Positions 27,123-39,000 of a stretch of 44,407 bases of DNA are shown here, in pieces. Position 1 is the first letter of the stretch; every line of letters begins with the position of its first letter. The DNA comes from Candidatus Poseidonia sp. (GTDB lineage Archaea; Thermoplasmatota; Poseidoniia; Poseidoniales; Poseidoniaceae), in contig JADHNB010000004.1 of the NCBI GenBank assembly GCA_016779705.1, positions 1 through 44,407 of the forward strand, written 5' to 3'. Made by a program: the position numbers and the translations under genes. The notes below the pieces were generated by a model. The model saw only the letters and a program-made list of their open reading frames with translations. It had not been told where the DNA came from and searched no databases.

Positions 27123-27839
27123 TCAAGCCGTGGAATCCGTTTCGTTGGTGACGTCGGGTTGAGGCAACGGGTCGGCTTGGTCCAGCGCCTGAATTTCACC
27201 GCGCGCTTGGGCAAAACGAACCAAAAACGTCCAGATGCCTCCTAGAGCAGAAATGAACACGATGAGGCTCATCGGGTTGACGTTGATGTGGTCGTAAGGG
27301 GCAGGGTAGGCGGCCGAAGTGGACCAACCGGCAATCAGCATCACGCCCATCACCACCAATGAAAGCAGGGTCAACACGGTCCGATCCGCTCGCGAGAAAC
27401 CGCGATAGTTTCGTGCACCCGCCACGGCCTGCGCTTGCGTGCCCATGTAGGAACCGAGCAGGGTCATGAACGCTGCAGCGAAACCCAAGGTGATGTCGCC
27501 CACGAAGACCGAGGCGCTGATGCAAACCACCCACGTGGCGTCGAGCAAACGGTCAATGGTGTGGTCAAGATAATCCCCCCATCGAGTGACCTCTCCTTTG
27601 GCTCGAGCAAGCGACCCGTCCAACCCGTCAAACAGCATGGCCAAGGCGATCATCAACGCACCGCCCAACAACCACCCGCCGCCTGAGGCGTTTTCGGGAG
27701 CGTACATGGCCAACACGCCGCCAGCCACGCCAAACGGCAAAGCCAGCCAGGTGATGGTGGCCGGGGAAAATCGGTGAAACGCGCGCAACACGGGTTGAAG
27801 CCCCGCTTCCCACTGGCGGCGCATCTTCTCAAGAGCCAT
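27123..27839 (-). CDS. CDP-alcohol phosphatidyltransferase family protein
   Basis: DGLDGSLARAKGEVTRWGDYLDHTIDR matches DGxxARx8Gx3Dx3D. Confidence 0.92.
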   Translation of the reverse strand: MALEKMRRQWEAGLQPVLRAFHRFSPATITWLALPFGVAGGVLAMYAPENASGGGWLLGGALMIALAMLFDGLDGSLARAKGEVTRWGDYLDHTIDRLLDATWVVCISASVFVGDITLGFAAAFMTLLGSYMGTQAQAVAGARNYRGFSRADRTVLTLLSLVVMGVMLIAGWSTSAAYPAPYDHINVNPMSLIVFISALGGIWTFLVRFAQARGEIQALDQADPLPQPDVTNETDSTA

Positions 27840-27888
27840 GGGGCAACCACCTGCGAAGGGGTGTTATGGTTTGTGGAGCCGTTGAGGT

Positions 27889-28440
27889 TCACGGTGGCGA
27901 TTGTTCAAGCCAATCGATGGCGCTGAGGGCGGCTTCTTCGAGGGGTTCGCTCACCAACCCGCCATCTACCCAGTCGATGACCGTAGCGAGGAGTGAGGCG
28001 GTGTCCTGAACGCCGGCATCCAATTCCAAAACGGGGACATCCAACTCAAACTCGAGCAGTTCGGACCAATGACCGGCCATCAACTCCCATTCAACGTTGG
28101 CCTGCACTTTGGAAGGCGGATAGCGACGCCCTTCCAACCGTTGGCGGAGCGTTTCGGGATGACAGCGCAACAACACCACGCCATCAACGTCAAGGAAATG
28201 GGCGAGGTGCCCGTCAACCGCATGCAGCCCCGTCTCGGGCCCTTCCCACTCGTCGGCAAGCCGGTGAATATCGATGGGAGCGGCTCCGTCCACCTCGTCC
28301 GTGTCGCCCAAACACCCGTGTTCCTCGGCCAAGGCAGCCAACGAACGGACCGCCCAACCCGCTTGCTCAAGTCGCTGGCAGAGTTGCGTTTTCCCAACGC
28401 CGGGGGTGCCGCTGACGGCGAGGAGATGGCGCTTGGTCAT
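27889..28440 (-). CDS. AK6/Fap7-like P-loop NTPase (archaeal adenylate kinase-like)
   Basis: MTKRHLLAVSGTPGVGKTQLCQRLEQAG (Walker A), VVLLRCHPETLRQRLEGRRYPPSKVQANVEWELM. Confidence 0.88.
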   Translation of the reverse strand: MTKRHLLAVSGTPGVGKTQLCQRLEQAGWAVRSLAALAEEHGCLGDTDEVDGAAPIDIHRLADEWEGPETGLHAVDGHLAHFLDVDGVVLLRCHPETLRQRLEGRRYPPSKVQANVEWELMAGHWSELLEFELDVPVLELDAGVQDTASLLATVIDWVDGGLVSEPLEEAALSAIDWLEQSPP

Positions 28441-28543
28441 GGCCACGGGTCGGTGGCGCTGGTATCTAAAGGGCGGCGAAGGTTCTCGGCCGCAAATCAG
28501 CAAAGGCTCCATAGCCACCCGCCTGCTCTCACCGCCTGTTCCC

Positions 28544-29293
28544 ATGTTCGGCATGCAAGACCCGTCCCAAACCCTGCTCCAAATCGAGCGGTACATGGAC
28601 GAAGGGCGGCTCGAACTGTCCGAGGTGATGGCCACGCAGTTTTGCGACCTCATGCTGTCCAACAAAAAACGGGACCCGCAACAACAAATCTTCCTCCTCA
28701 AAGGTCTGCGTTTGATGTGCGATGTTTACCTCTTGCGCAACAAAGCCGACCAGAGCATGAAGGCCATCAAACGCATGCACGGCGAGCGAAAGGCGTTGGT
28801 GAAGGTGCTTGAGAAGCATGCTCCACAGATGTTGGCCACCATGCAGCCCGAACACGAAGACCACCTTCGTGCTGGGCGATTGTTGGCGGCCGCCGGGAAG
28901 ACCAAGGCGGCGGCCAAAGCCTTTGCTCGGTGCGAAAAACTCGCTCCGGGTCACCTCGCCGCAGCGCAGGCTGCCGTGGAAGCCCAGCCGACCAAAGCGC
29001 ATGTTCAACGCTTGCTCGCAGCGATTGACGCAGCAGGGAACGTCATCTCGACCAACGGTCGCTTTGTCCTCCAACCCACGGCCTCGCCTGAGGTGGAGCT
29101 CGAGCGCGTGGTGGCCACGCTCAGCACGGCCGCATCAACCGTGAGCGGTCTGGCTTCATCATGCGAGCAAGCGGCGCAGCAACTTCAGGCCCAGCAAGCC
29201 GCCATCATGGCCGGCGAACAGGCGGCGAACGCTCGCCTTCAATCAGCGTTGGACAGCCTGCAACCAAAACACGATTACTATCAGTATGGTTGA
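28544..29293 (+). CDS. Uncharacterised helical (TPR-like) protein
   Basis: Start MFGMQDPSQTLLQIERYMDEG at 28544; AGRLLAAAGKTKAAAKAFARCEKLAPGHLAAAQAAV is TPR-like; Ala/Gln-rich C-terminus. Confidence 0.65.
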   Translation: MFGMQDPSQTLLQIERYMDEGRLELSEVMATQFCDLMLSNKKRDPQQQIFLLKGLRLMCDVYLLRNKADQSMKAIKRMHGERKALVKVLEKHAPQMLATMQPEHEDHLRAGRLLAAAGKTKAAAKAFARCEKLAPGHLAAAQAAVEAQPTKAHVQRLLAAIDAAGNVISTNGRFVLQPTASPEVELERVVATLSTAASTVSGLASSCEQAAQQLQAQQAAIMAGEQAANARLQSALDSLQPKHDYYQYG

Positions 29294-29296
29294 TGG

Positions 29297-29371
29297 TAGC
29301 GAGGGATGGATTTGAACCATCGATCTCCGGGTTATGAGCCCGACGGGATATCCAGACTACCCCACCTCGCT
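29297..29371 (-). tRNA. Initiator tRNA-Met (CAT)
   Basis: AGCGAGGTGGGGTAGTCTGGATATCCCGTCGGGCTCATAACCCGGAGATCGATGGTTCAAATCCATCCCTCGCTA: A1:U72 pair and GGG/CCC anticodon-stem pairs as in archaeal initiators. Confidence 0.9.
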
Positions 29372-29439
29372 AAACCAACGCCCACGGTTCACCGTTTTCA
29401 AACCACCGTTGATGAAATCATCCAAAAACGGGTGGTTTC

Positions 29440-30324
29440 ATGAGGAGGAAGCCCCCACCGAGTTCCATGGGAGCAGGTCAAGCCCAATCCATTGGCCTGT
29501 TCGCCGTGCTGGTCTTGGGCAGCCTCGCTGGTTGCCTCGCCCCGTTGGAGGACGACGGCAACGGACAACCCATCACCATGAACGTCCACTACGACGCCAC
29601 CTCCGGCACCATCACCGAGCGGGTACAAAACAACGCCGTCATCTCCCAAACGGGCGTTGAATTGGCGTTTGATTTCGCCAGGGTCACGTCCAAGGCCGGC
29701 GCGATGAAAACGTTCACGCTTGACCCCGGTGACGATGAGGACGGTTCCAACGCCGTCACCGTTAACGCCAACGACCAGGCCGAACTCACCTACACCTATC
29801 TCACCCACGGGTTGTTCACCGCCGTGCTCAGCGCCACGGACGAAAGCGACAACACCGCTTCCATCGACGTGACCATCCGTATCGACAAGCAGATCGATTG
29901 GACCCAAACCAACACCGACGACCCTTCCCCGATGACCCTCTCAACCGTGCCTGATTGCCGGTGCGACGCTCCAGAGAAAATCGTCATCGAATCCACCATC
30001 ACCAATCCCAACGAATTGGTTCCCGGAACGCAAGTCACGGTCACCTGGCACCTCAACGACCCCGACGGTGAACAACAAGCCTTTCACACCGAACAAATCG
30101 GAGACGGGCAAGAAGCAGCGTGGTCGCACAATCAGTACAACCTCGTTAAAGGCGCCTGGAGTTTGGAAGTCAGCATCGATTCGGGCAACGATTCCATCAA
30201 CCTTCACCACATGGTGAGCATCCTCTACGAGACCGTTGAATCGGAACCCAACCCGCTTGCGCTAGAGGACCACGATGGGGTTGCCGATTCACTTTCAGTT
30301 TCGAAAAATCAAAACGAAAAGTGA
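29440..30324 (+). CDS. Putative lipoprotein with PKD-like domains
   Basis: IGLFAVLVLGSLAGC lipobox; 'AELTYTYLTHGLFTAVLSATDESDNTASIDVTIRI' PKD-like. Confidence 0.7.
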   Translation: MRRKPPPSSMGAGQAQSIGLFAVLVLGSLAGCLAPLEDDGNGQPITMNVHYDATSGTITERVQNNAVISQTGVELAFDFARVTSKAGAMKTFTLDPGDDEDGSNAVTVNANDQAELTYTYLTHGLFTAVLSATDESDNTASIDVTIRIDKQIDWTQTNTDDPSPMTLSTVPDCRCDAPEKIVIESTITNPNELVPGTQVTVTWHLNDPDGEQQAFHTEQIGDGQEAAWSHNQYNLVKGAWSLEVSIDSGNDSINLHHMVSILYETVESEPNPLALEDHDGVADSLSVSKNQNEK

Positions 30325-30390
30325 AAAAACGATTCGCTGCGAGCCACCTTCCGCTCAATGACACCTCCGCTGATGCCAGATTCACGGCGA

Positions 30391-30421
30391 GCCCTCCTTC
30401 GTTCGTTCATATAGGGAGGGC
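30391..30421. promoter_or_regulatory. radA upstream TATA-like element enclosed by a 7-bp inverted repeat
   Basis: GCCCTCC-ttcgttcgttCATATAg-GGAGGGC. Confidence 0.4.
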
Positions 30422-30449
30422 CGATGAGATGGGGATTGAGGGATGAAGA

Positions 30450-31484
30450 ATGCCGACCAAAGCGAAAACAAACGTGAACATCGAAGTTGAAAAGAATGAA
30501 GCACCTGAGGAAGAGGTGGCTCCTCCAATGACGGAGGAAGAGGAGGTCGAACTGACCATCGAAGACCTGCCCGGTGTGGGGCCTGCTACCGCCGAGAAAC
30601 TCCGAGAAGCCGGTTTTGAGGAACTCCTTGCGCTCGCCGTGATGTCGCCCGGCGACCTGGCCGAAGAAGCTGAGCTGGGCGAAGCGGTCTCTGCTAAGAT
30701 CATCGCCGCAGCCAAGAAGATGGCCAACATTGGAGGCTTCGTTTCCGGCGATGCCTTGCTCGAGCGCCGCCGAGAGGTGCAAAAGCTCTCCTCCAAGGTG
30801 CAATCCATCGATGACCTCTTGGGCGGCGGTTTTGAAACCCAAGCCTTGGTCGAAGTGTACGGTGAATTCGGAAGCGGCAAGACCCAAATCGGCCACCAAC
30901 TCGCCGTCAACTGCACCCTGCCCGTGGACCAAGGCGGTTTGGATGGCGACGTGTTCTACATCGACACCGAAGACACCTTCCGCCCCGAGCGCATCACCCA
31001 GATGGCCCGAGGTCACGGACTTGACCCTGAATACGTGCTCTCTCGCATCCACGTCGCCCGGGCGTACAATTCCGCCCACCAGATGCTCTTGGCTGACGAG
31101 ATCAAGCGCATGAGCAAGGGGCTCAACGTCAAGATGATCATCGTTGATTCGCTGACCAGCCATTTCCGTGCTGAATTCATTGGCCGAGGCATGCTCGCAC
31201 GCCGCCAACAAAAGCTCAACAGCCACCTGAAGGACTTGAAGCAACTGGCCGATGTCAACAACGCTCTGGTGCTGGTGACCAATCAAGTGCACTCGAAACC
31301 CGATGCCATGTGGGGCGACCCCACCAAGCCGATCGGCGGTCACATTTTGGCTCACGCCAGCACCTTCCGCCTCTACCTCCGCAAGGCCAAGGGCGGCCGT
31401 CGAATCGCTCGACTGGTCGACTCGCCCAACTTGCCCGACGGTGAATGCGTCTACCAGGTCACCGAAGAAGGCCTCCGGGACTGA
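30450..31484 (+). CDS. radA: DNA repair and recombination protein RadA
   Basis: [20 protein letters not shown] (HhH), [18 protein letters not shown] (Walker A), [19 protein letters not shown]: RadA. Confidence 0.97.
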   Translation: MPTKAKTNVNIEVEKNEAPEEEVAPPMTEEEEVELTIEDLPGVGPATAEKLREAGFEELLALAVMSPGDLAEEAELGEAVSAKIIAAAKKMANIGGFVSGDALLERRREVQKLSSKVQSIDDLLGGGFETQALVEVYGEFGSGKTQIGHQLAVNCTLPVDQGGLDGDVFYIDTEDTFRPERITQMARGHGLDPEYVLSRIHVARAYNSAHQMLLADEIKRMSKGLNVKMIIVDSLTSHFRAEFIGRGMLARRQQKLNSHLKDLKQLADVNNALVLVTNQVHSKPDAMWGDPTKPIGGHILAHASTFRLYLRKAKGGRRIARLVDSPNLPDGECVYQVTEEGLRD

Positions 31485-31572
31485 TTCGGCGCAAACGAAG
31501 CGGTTGCCAAACCGCCGGCTCGTCCAGCGAATGGTGCGGCAGGTTGAAAATGTCAACAAGGGAACTTCACCC

Positions 31573-32700
31573 ATGCGCCACCTGATTGAACGTGTCCTTG
31601 AGCTCTCCGAGGAGGAACAACGACTCCCTCCTCGCGAACCGGCACCCGACCAGGGAAGCGATGAGGAATTGCTTGCCTTGTTGGAATCGCTCCAACCGCG
31701 TATCCGTGTCTACGGTGTTGGCGGAGCGGGATGCAACGCCGTCAACCGACTGTTCGACGAGTCCTTGTTCGAATCGTCCTACGTGACGGGTTACGCCATC
31801 AACACGGACGCCCAAGCGTTGCTTCAATCGCCGATCAAGGAAAAGGTGCTCATCGGCCGTACGGCGAGAGGCCGTGGCGCAGGAGGCGACCCCACCAAGG
31901 GCGAAGCCGCCGCACTCGAATCGGAAATGGTGTTGCGCAGAATCACCAACGACACTCAACTGGCCATCATCACCGCCGGCATGGGCGGCGGTTCGGGAAC
32001 CGGTGCAGCGGGCCACATCGCCCGATTGGCGAAGGCTCAGGGCGCCCTCACCATTGCGGTGGTGACCTACCCGTTCAAGTCCGAAGGTTCGCTTCGCCGG
32101 CAAAACGCCGAATGGGGACTTGAACGCTTGAGGGAACATTGCGATACCATTTTGGTGATTCCAAACGAACGTCTGTTGGAAATTGAGGGCGTCAAGGACC
32201 TTCCCCTCGCCAGTGCCTTCAGGGTCGGTGACGAACTGTTGGTGCGCTCCATCACCGGCGTGACGGAGATGCTCAACAGCGACGGCATGGTGAACCTTGA
32301 CTTTGAGGACTTGAAAGCCATCATCAGTTCGGGTGGTGGCGTCGCCATGATCGGCCTTGGGGCCGCCAAGGGCCCAGGTCGTGCGGAGGCCGCCGTAATG
32401 GAAGCGCTCCACTCACCGCTTCTCGAAATGGACATGAGCGACGCTCGAGGCGCCCTCATCAACGTCATCGGGGGCCAAAGCTTGACGCTTGGGGAAGCCG
32501 AACGTTGCGCTCAACTCATCAGCGAACAGATTTCACCCAACGCCAAAATCATCTGGGGGGCCGACGCCAAACCTGAACACGGTGATGACCTTCGAGTGAT
32601 GGTCGTCATCACCGGCGTCAAAAGCCCGCAGATTCACGGCTCGATGGAAAACCGTCAGTTGAGAGCGTTGCGAAATCGCCAAATCGAATTCGTGAACTGA
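31573..32700 (+). CDS. ftsZ: Cell division protein FtsZ
   Basis: IRVYGVGGAGCNAVNRLF, AGMGGGSGTGAAGHIA (tubulin signature), TYPFKSEG, NSDGMVNLDFEDL; start MRHLIERVLEL at 31573. Confidence 0.96.
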   Translation: MRHLIERVLELSEEEQRLPPREPAPDQGSDEELLALLESLQPRIRVYGVGGAGCNAVNRLFDESLFESSYVTGYAINTDAQALLQSPIKEKVLIGRTARGRGAGGDPTKGEAAALESEMVLRRITNDTQLAIITAGMGGGSGTGAAGHIARLAKAQGALTIAVVTYPFKSEGSLRRQNAEWGLERLREHCDTILVIPNERLLEIEGVKDLPLASAFRVGDELLVRSITGVTEMLNSDGMVNLDFEDLKAIISSGGGVAMIGLGAAKGPGRAEAAVMEALHSPLLEMDMSDARGALINVIGGQSLTLGEAERCAQLISEQISPNAKIIWGADAKPEHGDDLRVMVVITGVKSPQIHGSMENRQLRALRNRQIEFVN

Positions 32701-33312
32701 TCACGGTCGCACGCTGTACCAAAGCAACGCGCCCAAGACCACCAAACCGGCGACGAGCAGCACGCGGTCAAGGGTGTCCACACCATCAAGACCTTCGTTG
32801 GGTATCAGGTCCCCGGAATGCTCAACGCCCGGTAACACCACCTCAAGGGTGGACCACGCATCATCGGTGTTGGCCAAATTTCCGTTGACCACGTTGCCAT
32901 GAACCGTGAACGTGGTCCGACTGGCGTTGTCCTCTGGCGAGGTCCATACAACGGTCCACGATCGATGGTGGCTTCCCGCTTCGGTATGGGTCAATCCACC
33001 TTCCAGCATCTGCATCAAGGTGGTGTTGAAGGCCAACGTTCCGTTGGAAATCACCATCCTGAAACCCCCTTGTGACCGGTTCTCCACCGGGTCTACGGTG
33101 CCCGAGACGGTCAACGTCAGGTTGTAGGACGTGTTGCCTTCATACGCTTCGGGAAGGCCGGAGAGAACCACTTTGGTGGCGTCCGCGTAGGTGTGACAAA
33201 AGCACCCGTCATTGGCTTCTCTTCCAACACCGTCCGGTCGAGAAGAGCCCAAGCCGGGCAACAGAAGCGCAACGAGGAGCACGGAGACAAGAAGCCCTCG
33301 AAACTCCCCCAT
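32701..33312 (-). CDS. Membrane-anchored exported protein with CxCH motif (choice-of-anchor/Reeler-like)
   Basis: Signal peptide, EANDGCFCHTYADATKVVLSGLP, beta-rich domain, C-terminal TM. Confidence 0.65.
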   Translation of the reverse strand: MGEFRGLLVSVLLVALLLPGLGSSRPDGVGREANDGCFCHTYADATKVVLSGLPEAYEGNTSYNLTLTVSGTVDPVENRSQGGFRMVISNGTLAFNTTLMQMLEGGLTHTEAGSHHRSWTVVWTSPEDNASRTTFTVHGNVVNGNLANTDDAWSTLEVVLPGVEHSGDLIPNEGLDGVDTLDRVLLVAGLVVLGALLWYSVRP

Positions 33313-33423
33313 GCTCCCACCTCTTCGGAGGTTCCGTATGAGGGTTGCTTCATCCCAATCGGTGATGCAAGTCGGTGCATGGAAAACCCACCATTAAGTA
33401 GGATAAGCGCGACATTCTTCCTC

Positions 33424-33951
33424 ATGATGGACGGTTTTGAACTGCCTGAAGACGATGACGAAGACGTGGACATCTACGCCGCGTTGGGACTGAACACGCC
33501 CGTTGACAGCGATGCACCCCCGGTTGGGGACGTTTACGACCCGCTCGCCGCCTTCATGGATGACGAAGAGGATGCTCCGGAGTTTGAACCCTTTACCGTT
33601 CAAACGGACGAGCCCCTCGGCATGGCATCGCAGACCGTTGAAGAACTGCTGGCCACCCTCGCCCGAGAACTCCTTGATGAAGAACGGTTGATGGCTTGTT
33701 TGGACGGCGGTCATGCCGATTTAGGGAGCCTCACGATTCAACGTGACCGTGACGCCTACCACCTCTCTCTCATCATCGACATGGGCGGTGAACAGATCAA
33801 GCCGTTCGCCACCGTGGTGGCCGCCGATGATGATTGGAAACCGCTGACCGCTCCCAAAGGATTGCACGCCCGTTGGAAGCCGCTTTACGATTCGCTTTGC
33901 CAGGCCCTCACCAACGCCTTGGCCCAACAGGGTCGGCCTTCAAGCCTCTGA
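33424..33951 (+). CDS. Acidic uncharacterised protein
   Basis: Start MMDGFELPEDDDEDVDIYAALGLN at 33424; acidic N-terminus then alpha/beta domain. Confidence 0.65.
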   Translation: MMDGFELPEDDDEDVDIYAALGLNTPVDSDAPPVGDVYDPLAAFMDDEEDAPEFEPFTVQTDEPLGMASQTVEELLATLARELLDEERLMACLDGGHADLGSLTIQRDRDAYHLSLIIDMGGEQIKPFATVVAADDDWKPLTAPKGLHARWKPLYDSLCQALTNALAQQGRPSSL

Positions 33952-34335
33952 GGGAGCGTGAAGTTCCACCCGCCAATCGATCGTGATGCCAGGGTCCAGC
34001 GAATTTGACACGCTGCAGTATTTTTCGTGGCTCTTTTCCACCACACGTTCAACGAGTTTCAACGGGACATCGCCCACCACATGGTAGACCATCGTCATGG
34101 ACGTAAAACGGCGAGGCGTGGTCTCCGCTCTCGTGGAATCCAACTCAACCCAGACTTTGGAGAAGGAACGCTCCTTCAACCCGACGACCACGTCCACAAG
34201 GGAACACGCACCCACCATTTGCAAGGTTAACTGCATGGGCGACGGGCCGTTTTCCCAGTCCATCTCAATTCGTTGACCGGCGGCGTTGATGCCTACCATG
34301 CCCGTGCCTTGGGTCCATTCAACGCGTCCCTGCAT
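33940..34335 (-). CDS. OsmC family protein
   Basis: NGPSPMQLTLQMVGACSLVDVVVGLKERSF ... YHVVGDVPLKLVERVVEKSHEKYCSVSNSL: OsmC fold with both Cys. Confidence 0.9.
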   Translation of the reverse strand: MQGRVEWTQGTGMVGINAAGQRIEMDWENGPSPMQLTLQMVGACSLVDVVVGLKERSFSKVWVELDSTRAETTPRRFTSMTMVYHVVGDVPLKLVERVVEKSHEKYCSVSNSLDPGITIDWRVELHAPSEA

Positions 34336-34393
34336 GGACGGAGGAGAGGCGGTTCATTCTTGAAGGAGATGCTTGTCGCTCAAAGCGAGAGAC

Positions 34394-35620
<1,227 letters not shown>

Positions 35621-35634
35621 GTGGGGATAGAGCC

Positions 35635-36000
35635 ATGTCCCGCTCCTACGACGCCCGTTGGGTCAGCATCAAGGGGGCCCAAGAACGGAAATGGTGGATT
35701 CGAGCCAAGGCCAAAATTGACACGGGAGCCAAGCGTTGCTCCATTGACCAAGGCCTCGCTGAAGCCTTGGGATTGCCCGTCGTGGGCGAAGTCAAGGTTC
35801 GAAACGCCATGGGAAGCCAGGAGCGAAACGTCGTGTTGGCCAACGTTCGCGTGGGACGCATCACCTACAAAGTTGAGATGACTGTGGCCGACCGGAGCCA
35901 GTTGAAATGCCCCATGCTGTTGGGCAAAACCTTCCTCGATGAATTGGCCAAGCAACCGCTGAAACCCAACCGAAAAGGCGGCGTGCCTCAGTTCGTTTGA
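35635..36000 (+). CDS. Retropepsin-like aspartic protease fold (RimK-associated 'ATP-dependent zinc protease' type)
   Basis: AKAKIDTGAKRCSIDQGLAEALGL ... MTVADRSQLKCPMLLGKTFL: DTGA and LLG motifs. Confidence 0.8.
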   Translation: MSRSYDARWVSIKGAQERKWWIRAKAKIDTGAKRCSIDQGLAEALGLPVVGEVKVRNAMGSQERNVVLANVRVGRITYKVEMTVADRSQLKCPMLLGKTFLDELAKQPLKPNRKGGVPQFV

Positions 36001-39000
36001 GAGCCAAGCCACGGCTTCAACGTTCGGTTGTTCTTGGTGACGCCAAAGCCAAACCGCTCTTCGATGGCCCGGTCAAGCAACGTGAAATCGCCGTCCATCG
36101 TGGCGACCAGCACGGCGCCGATATCGGGCAACGGCAACGAGGAAAGGTGCATGGCAAGCCGGTAGATGTCAAGATCGGTGGACTCGGGATAGATGGCTTG
36201 GCCTTCGAGTTCGGTTCGGACGGTGACGGAACGCAATTCCTTGAGTTGCGTGAGCTCCTCAAACACCTCGCTGTGATGCAGGAGGAACGCTTCAAGCGCT
36301 TGGGAGGACTCGGGAACATCGGCCAACATTTCGCTGGTCGGCGTCCACGTGGTGAACTCGTTGAGCACGTCCTTCACCAATTCACTCATGACCTCCGAGT
36401 TGAGGGTTTGTTCGATGCTTGCCATGTCGATCATTGCCCCCTTGAACCGATGCATCAAGCGTTGGTCCTTGGCGATCAAGCGGAGTTCACCCCGAACGTC
36501 GTCAGGGATCATCAAATGGAGACGCTTCGCTTTGGCGTGGTGAAGCAAAATGTGGTGGAACCGATTCGAACCCATCATCGTCAAATTGGTTTCAAAGATG
36601 AGGTTCATGCGCTGGAACATCTTCTCCACCAAGGCGTCGACGAGGACGTTCGTGTCCATGATCACCAAAGGCTTGAGCGAAAGGTTGTGGAGGAAACGAC
36701 GCTTCGAGGTGGGAATCTCGTCTTTGTACATCGAAAACAAGGACTGCTCCACCATCGAAAGGCGCTTGAGGGACGTGATGGAAAATTTCGGTGAATTTTG
36801 AGCTCGTTCCAAGTACATCAAGCCCTCGAAGGCGCCGTCTTCGGCGGCGTTCTTGGCGATCTCGTACACTTCGTCAAGCGAGGGAGACAGGCTCATCATG
36901 GCTTGTCGGAATTGATGTTCGAACTGGGTCCGAGTGCGGCGCAGGTCCCGACTGATGTGGGTTGAGGCAGCCGTCACCCGTCCAAGGAACGGCTCTGGAG
37001 GCAACAAATGGGCTTGCTCGAAGGGATAATTGCGGAGCAAATCCAATTCTTCTTCGTTGTACACCGTCTTGGTGCGTTCAACAAGGTTGCCCTCCACGTC
37101 TTCTTCGGTGACGGTGATGCGTTGTTGAACGTGCTTACGAATCAATCGAGCGGCTTCATTGGTGTCCTCGGAGGCTTTGTGACACACTCGGAGGTAGAGT
37201 TTGAACCGCTCCGTGATGGCGGTTTTGAGAGAGGGCACCTTGTCGAGCAGGTCCACCGCTTCGGCCCATGACGTGGCGTGGGCGTAATGAATCAAGGATT
37301 TTCGATAAAGGGCCAGCGGGAGAGCCAGGGCGGAGTCGTCATCGTCGGATTCCACCGCCACGTCGGAGCGTTCGGCGGTTTCGCCTCGGACCTTGGTGAA
37401 CACTTCAGCCGCTCGGGAGTATTCCCGGGCTGAATTGAGCTCATCCCCGTTGGCCGCATAGAGGGCGGCACGGGTCAGCGGCGCCCAAGGAGAAAGCGGG
37501 TCGTGTTGTTGGTACCACATCACCAGATTGGGGAGCCCCAAATCGTGTTCCATCACGAGATGTGACACGGAACTCACCAGTCGGAGCGGGAAGCCGGACC
37601 GTGCGACAAGGTCGTCGAGTTGGGTCGCACGCTCAGGGTTGGCCATGCCGATGCTGTACGCCTGCAGGTGACCGTTCACGGACAAGGTCATGATCATCAC
37701 CTCAAACAAGCGACGTTCGACGGCCGACAGGTCAAGGTCATCAAGGCCGTTGCTCAGATTGTTCAGATGCGTTTCACTGACCACACCGCCTTCAGCAATC
37801 GCCCGGCTGATGGGTGAGAAAGCCTTCAACGCACTCTTGTTCAACACCTCGACCAGTTCAGGCGTTTCCTTGTAAATGCCTTCCATCAACAACAGAAGGT
37901 GCTCGGCCACGGGCGAGAGGACTTCAGGAAGTTCGGCACCGTGAATGGCTTGCAAGGCCTGACGACGGCTGTTGAAAATGTTCGAGCGATGCTTGGCACC
38001 CACCGAGGAGGGCGCCAACTGAGCGATCAAGAGCGCCGCATACGGATGCTGCATGGCCAGCATGCTGTCGTTGGAAAACACGGTCGCCAAGCGTTCGATG
38101 TCCAGGGCATCGAGCAGAAGGGTGAGCACCGATGATTTGATCTCGTCCCAAAAAGACCCGGGTTCATCGCACAGGCGGCGTGCAGCGGTCAACCGAAGCG
38201 AGGCCTCCAGTTCAGGAGTTTGAACGACACGGAGCAGCGCCTGCTCGTCCACGTCGTTCATAAAACCCATCAACCAAGCGTTGGCTCGATCATCGTTCAT
38301 GGAAACGACCAGCGGCAGCAAATCGGTCACGTCAGAAGAACCGTCCAAGCGCAGGCCACCGAGAACCTCCATGGCTCCATCTTGCTCGCCTTCTCGGAGC
38401 AGGGCGGTCAGTCGCCACCACGTCAATCGGTCTCTACCTTCGTGCACGTTGGCGGCCTTGAGCAGCGCAAGTCCCTTTTCCAGTTCAGCCGAAGGAGACG
38501 CTTCGGCCTCGGCGGGCGCATGTTGCCAAGCCAGCGTTTGGAGAGCGACCGTGAGCGAATCGTCTTTCGAACTCGCCACAAGGTTGGACCAATCGTTGAT
38601 TTGCCCCAATTGCAGCGCTTGGAAATTCATCAGTGCAGCGCAAAGGTCTGCGTCTTCGCCTTCGCACGCCTTCACGACGGAAGCCGGAGGCTCATCCCGG
38701 TTGTGAACATGAAGCAGATAGGTCACGAAGGCCAGCGGTCCTTTGAGTTGAAGCAACGAGTCGTCCAAGGTGACGGACCGGCCGCCCGTGAGTTGCTTGG
38801 TCGCCTTCTGCAACGCCACCTTGGTATCGGGGTCGTCCACCCCGGCGGTGGCCAATTTCAAGACGGTGGCCAGCGCTTCTCGATCTCGTGGGTCGACCCA
38901 GAAAAATTCGGTTGAGAGTTGGCTTTTGGTAGTGGACTTGGCAACCTTCGCTTTGGGGAACGCCAAAAACTGGCCCAACAGGGGCGTCTTTTCACCGATC

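Noticed and set aside
31303-31572. N-terminal extension of the ftsZ ORF as given in the track
   Set aside because: Overlaps the radA 3' end out of frame and lacks FtsZ similarity; ATG at 31573 gives a normal FtsZ N-terminus.
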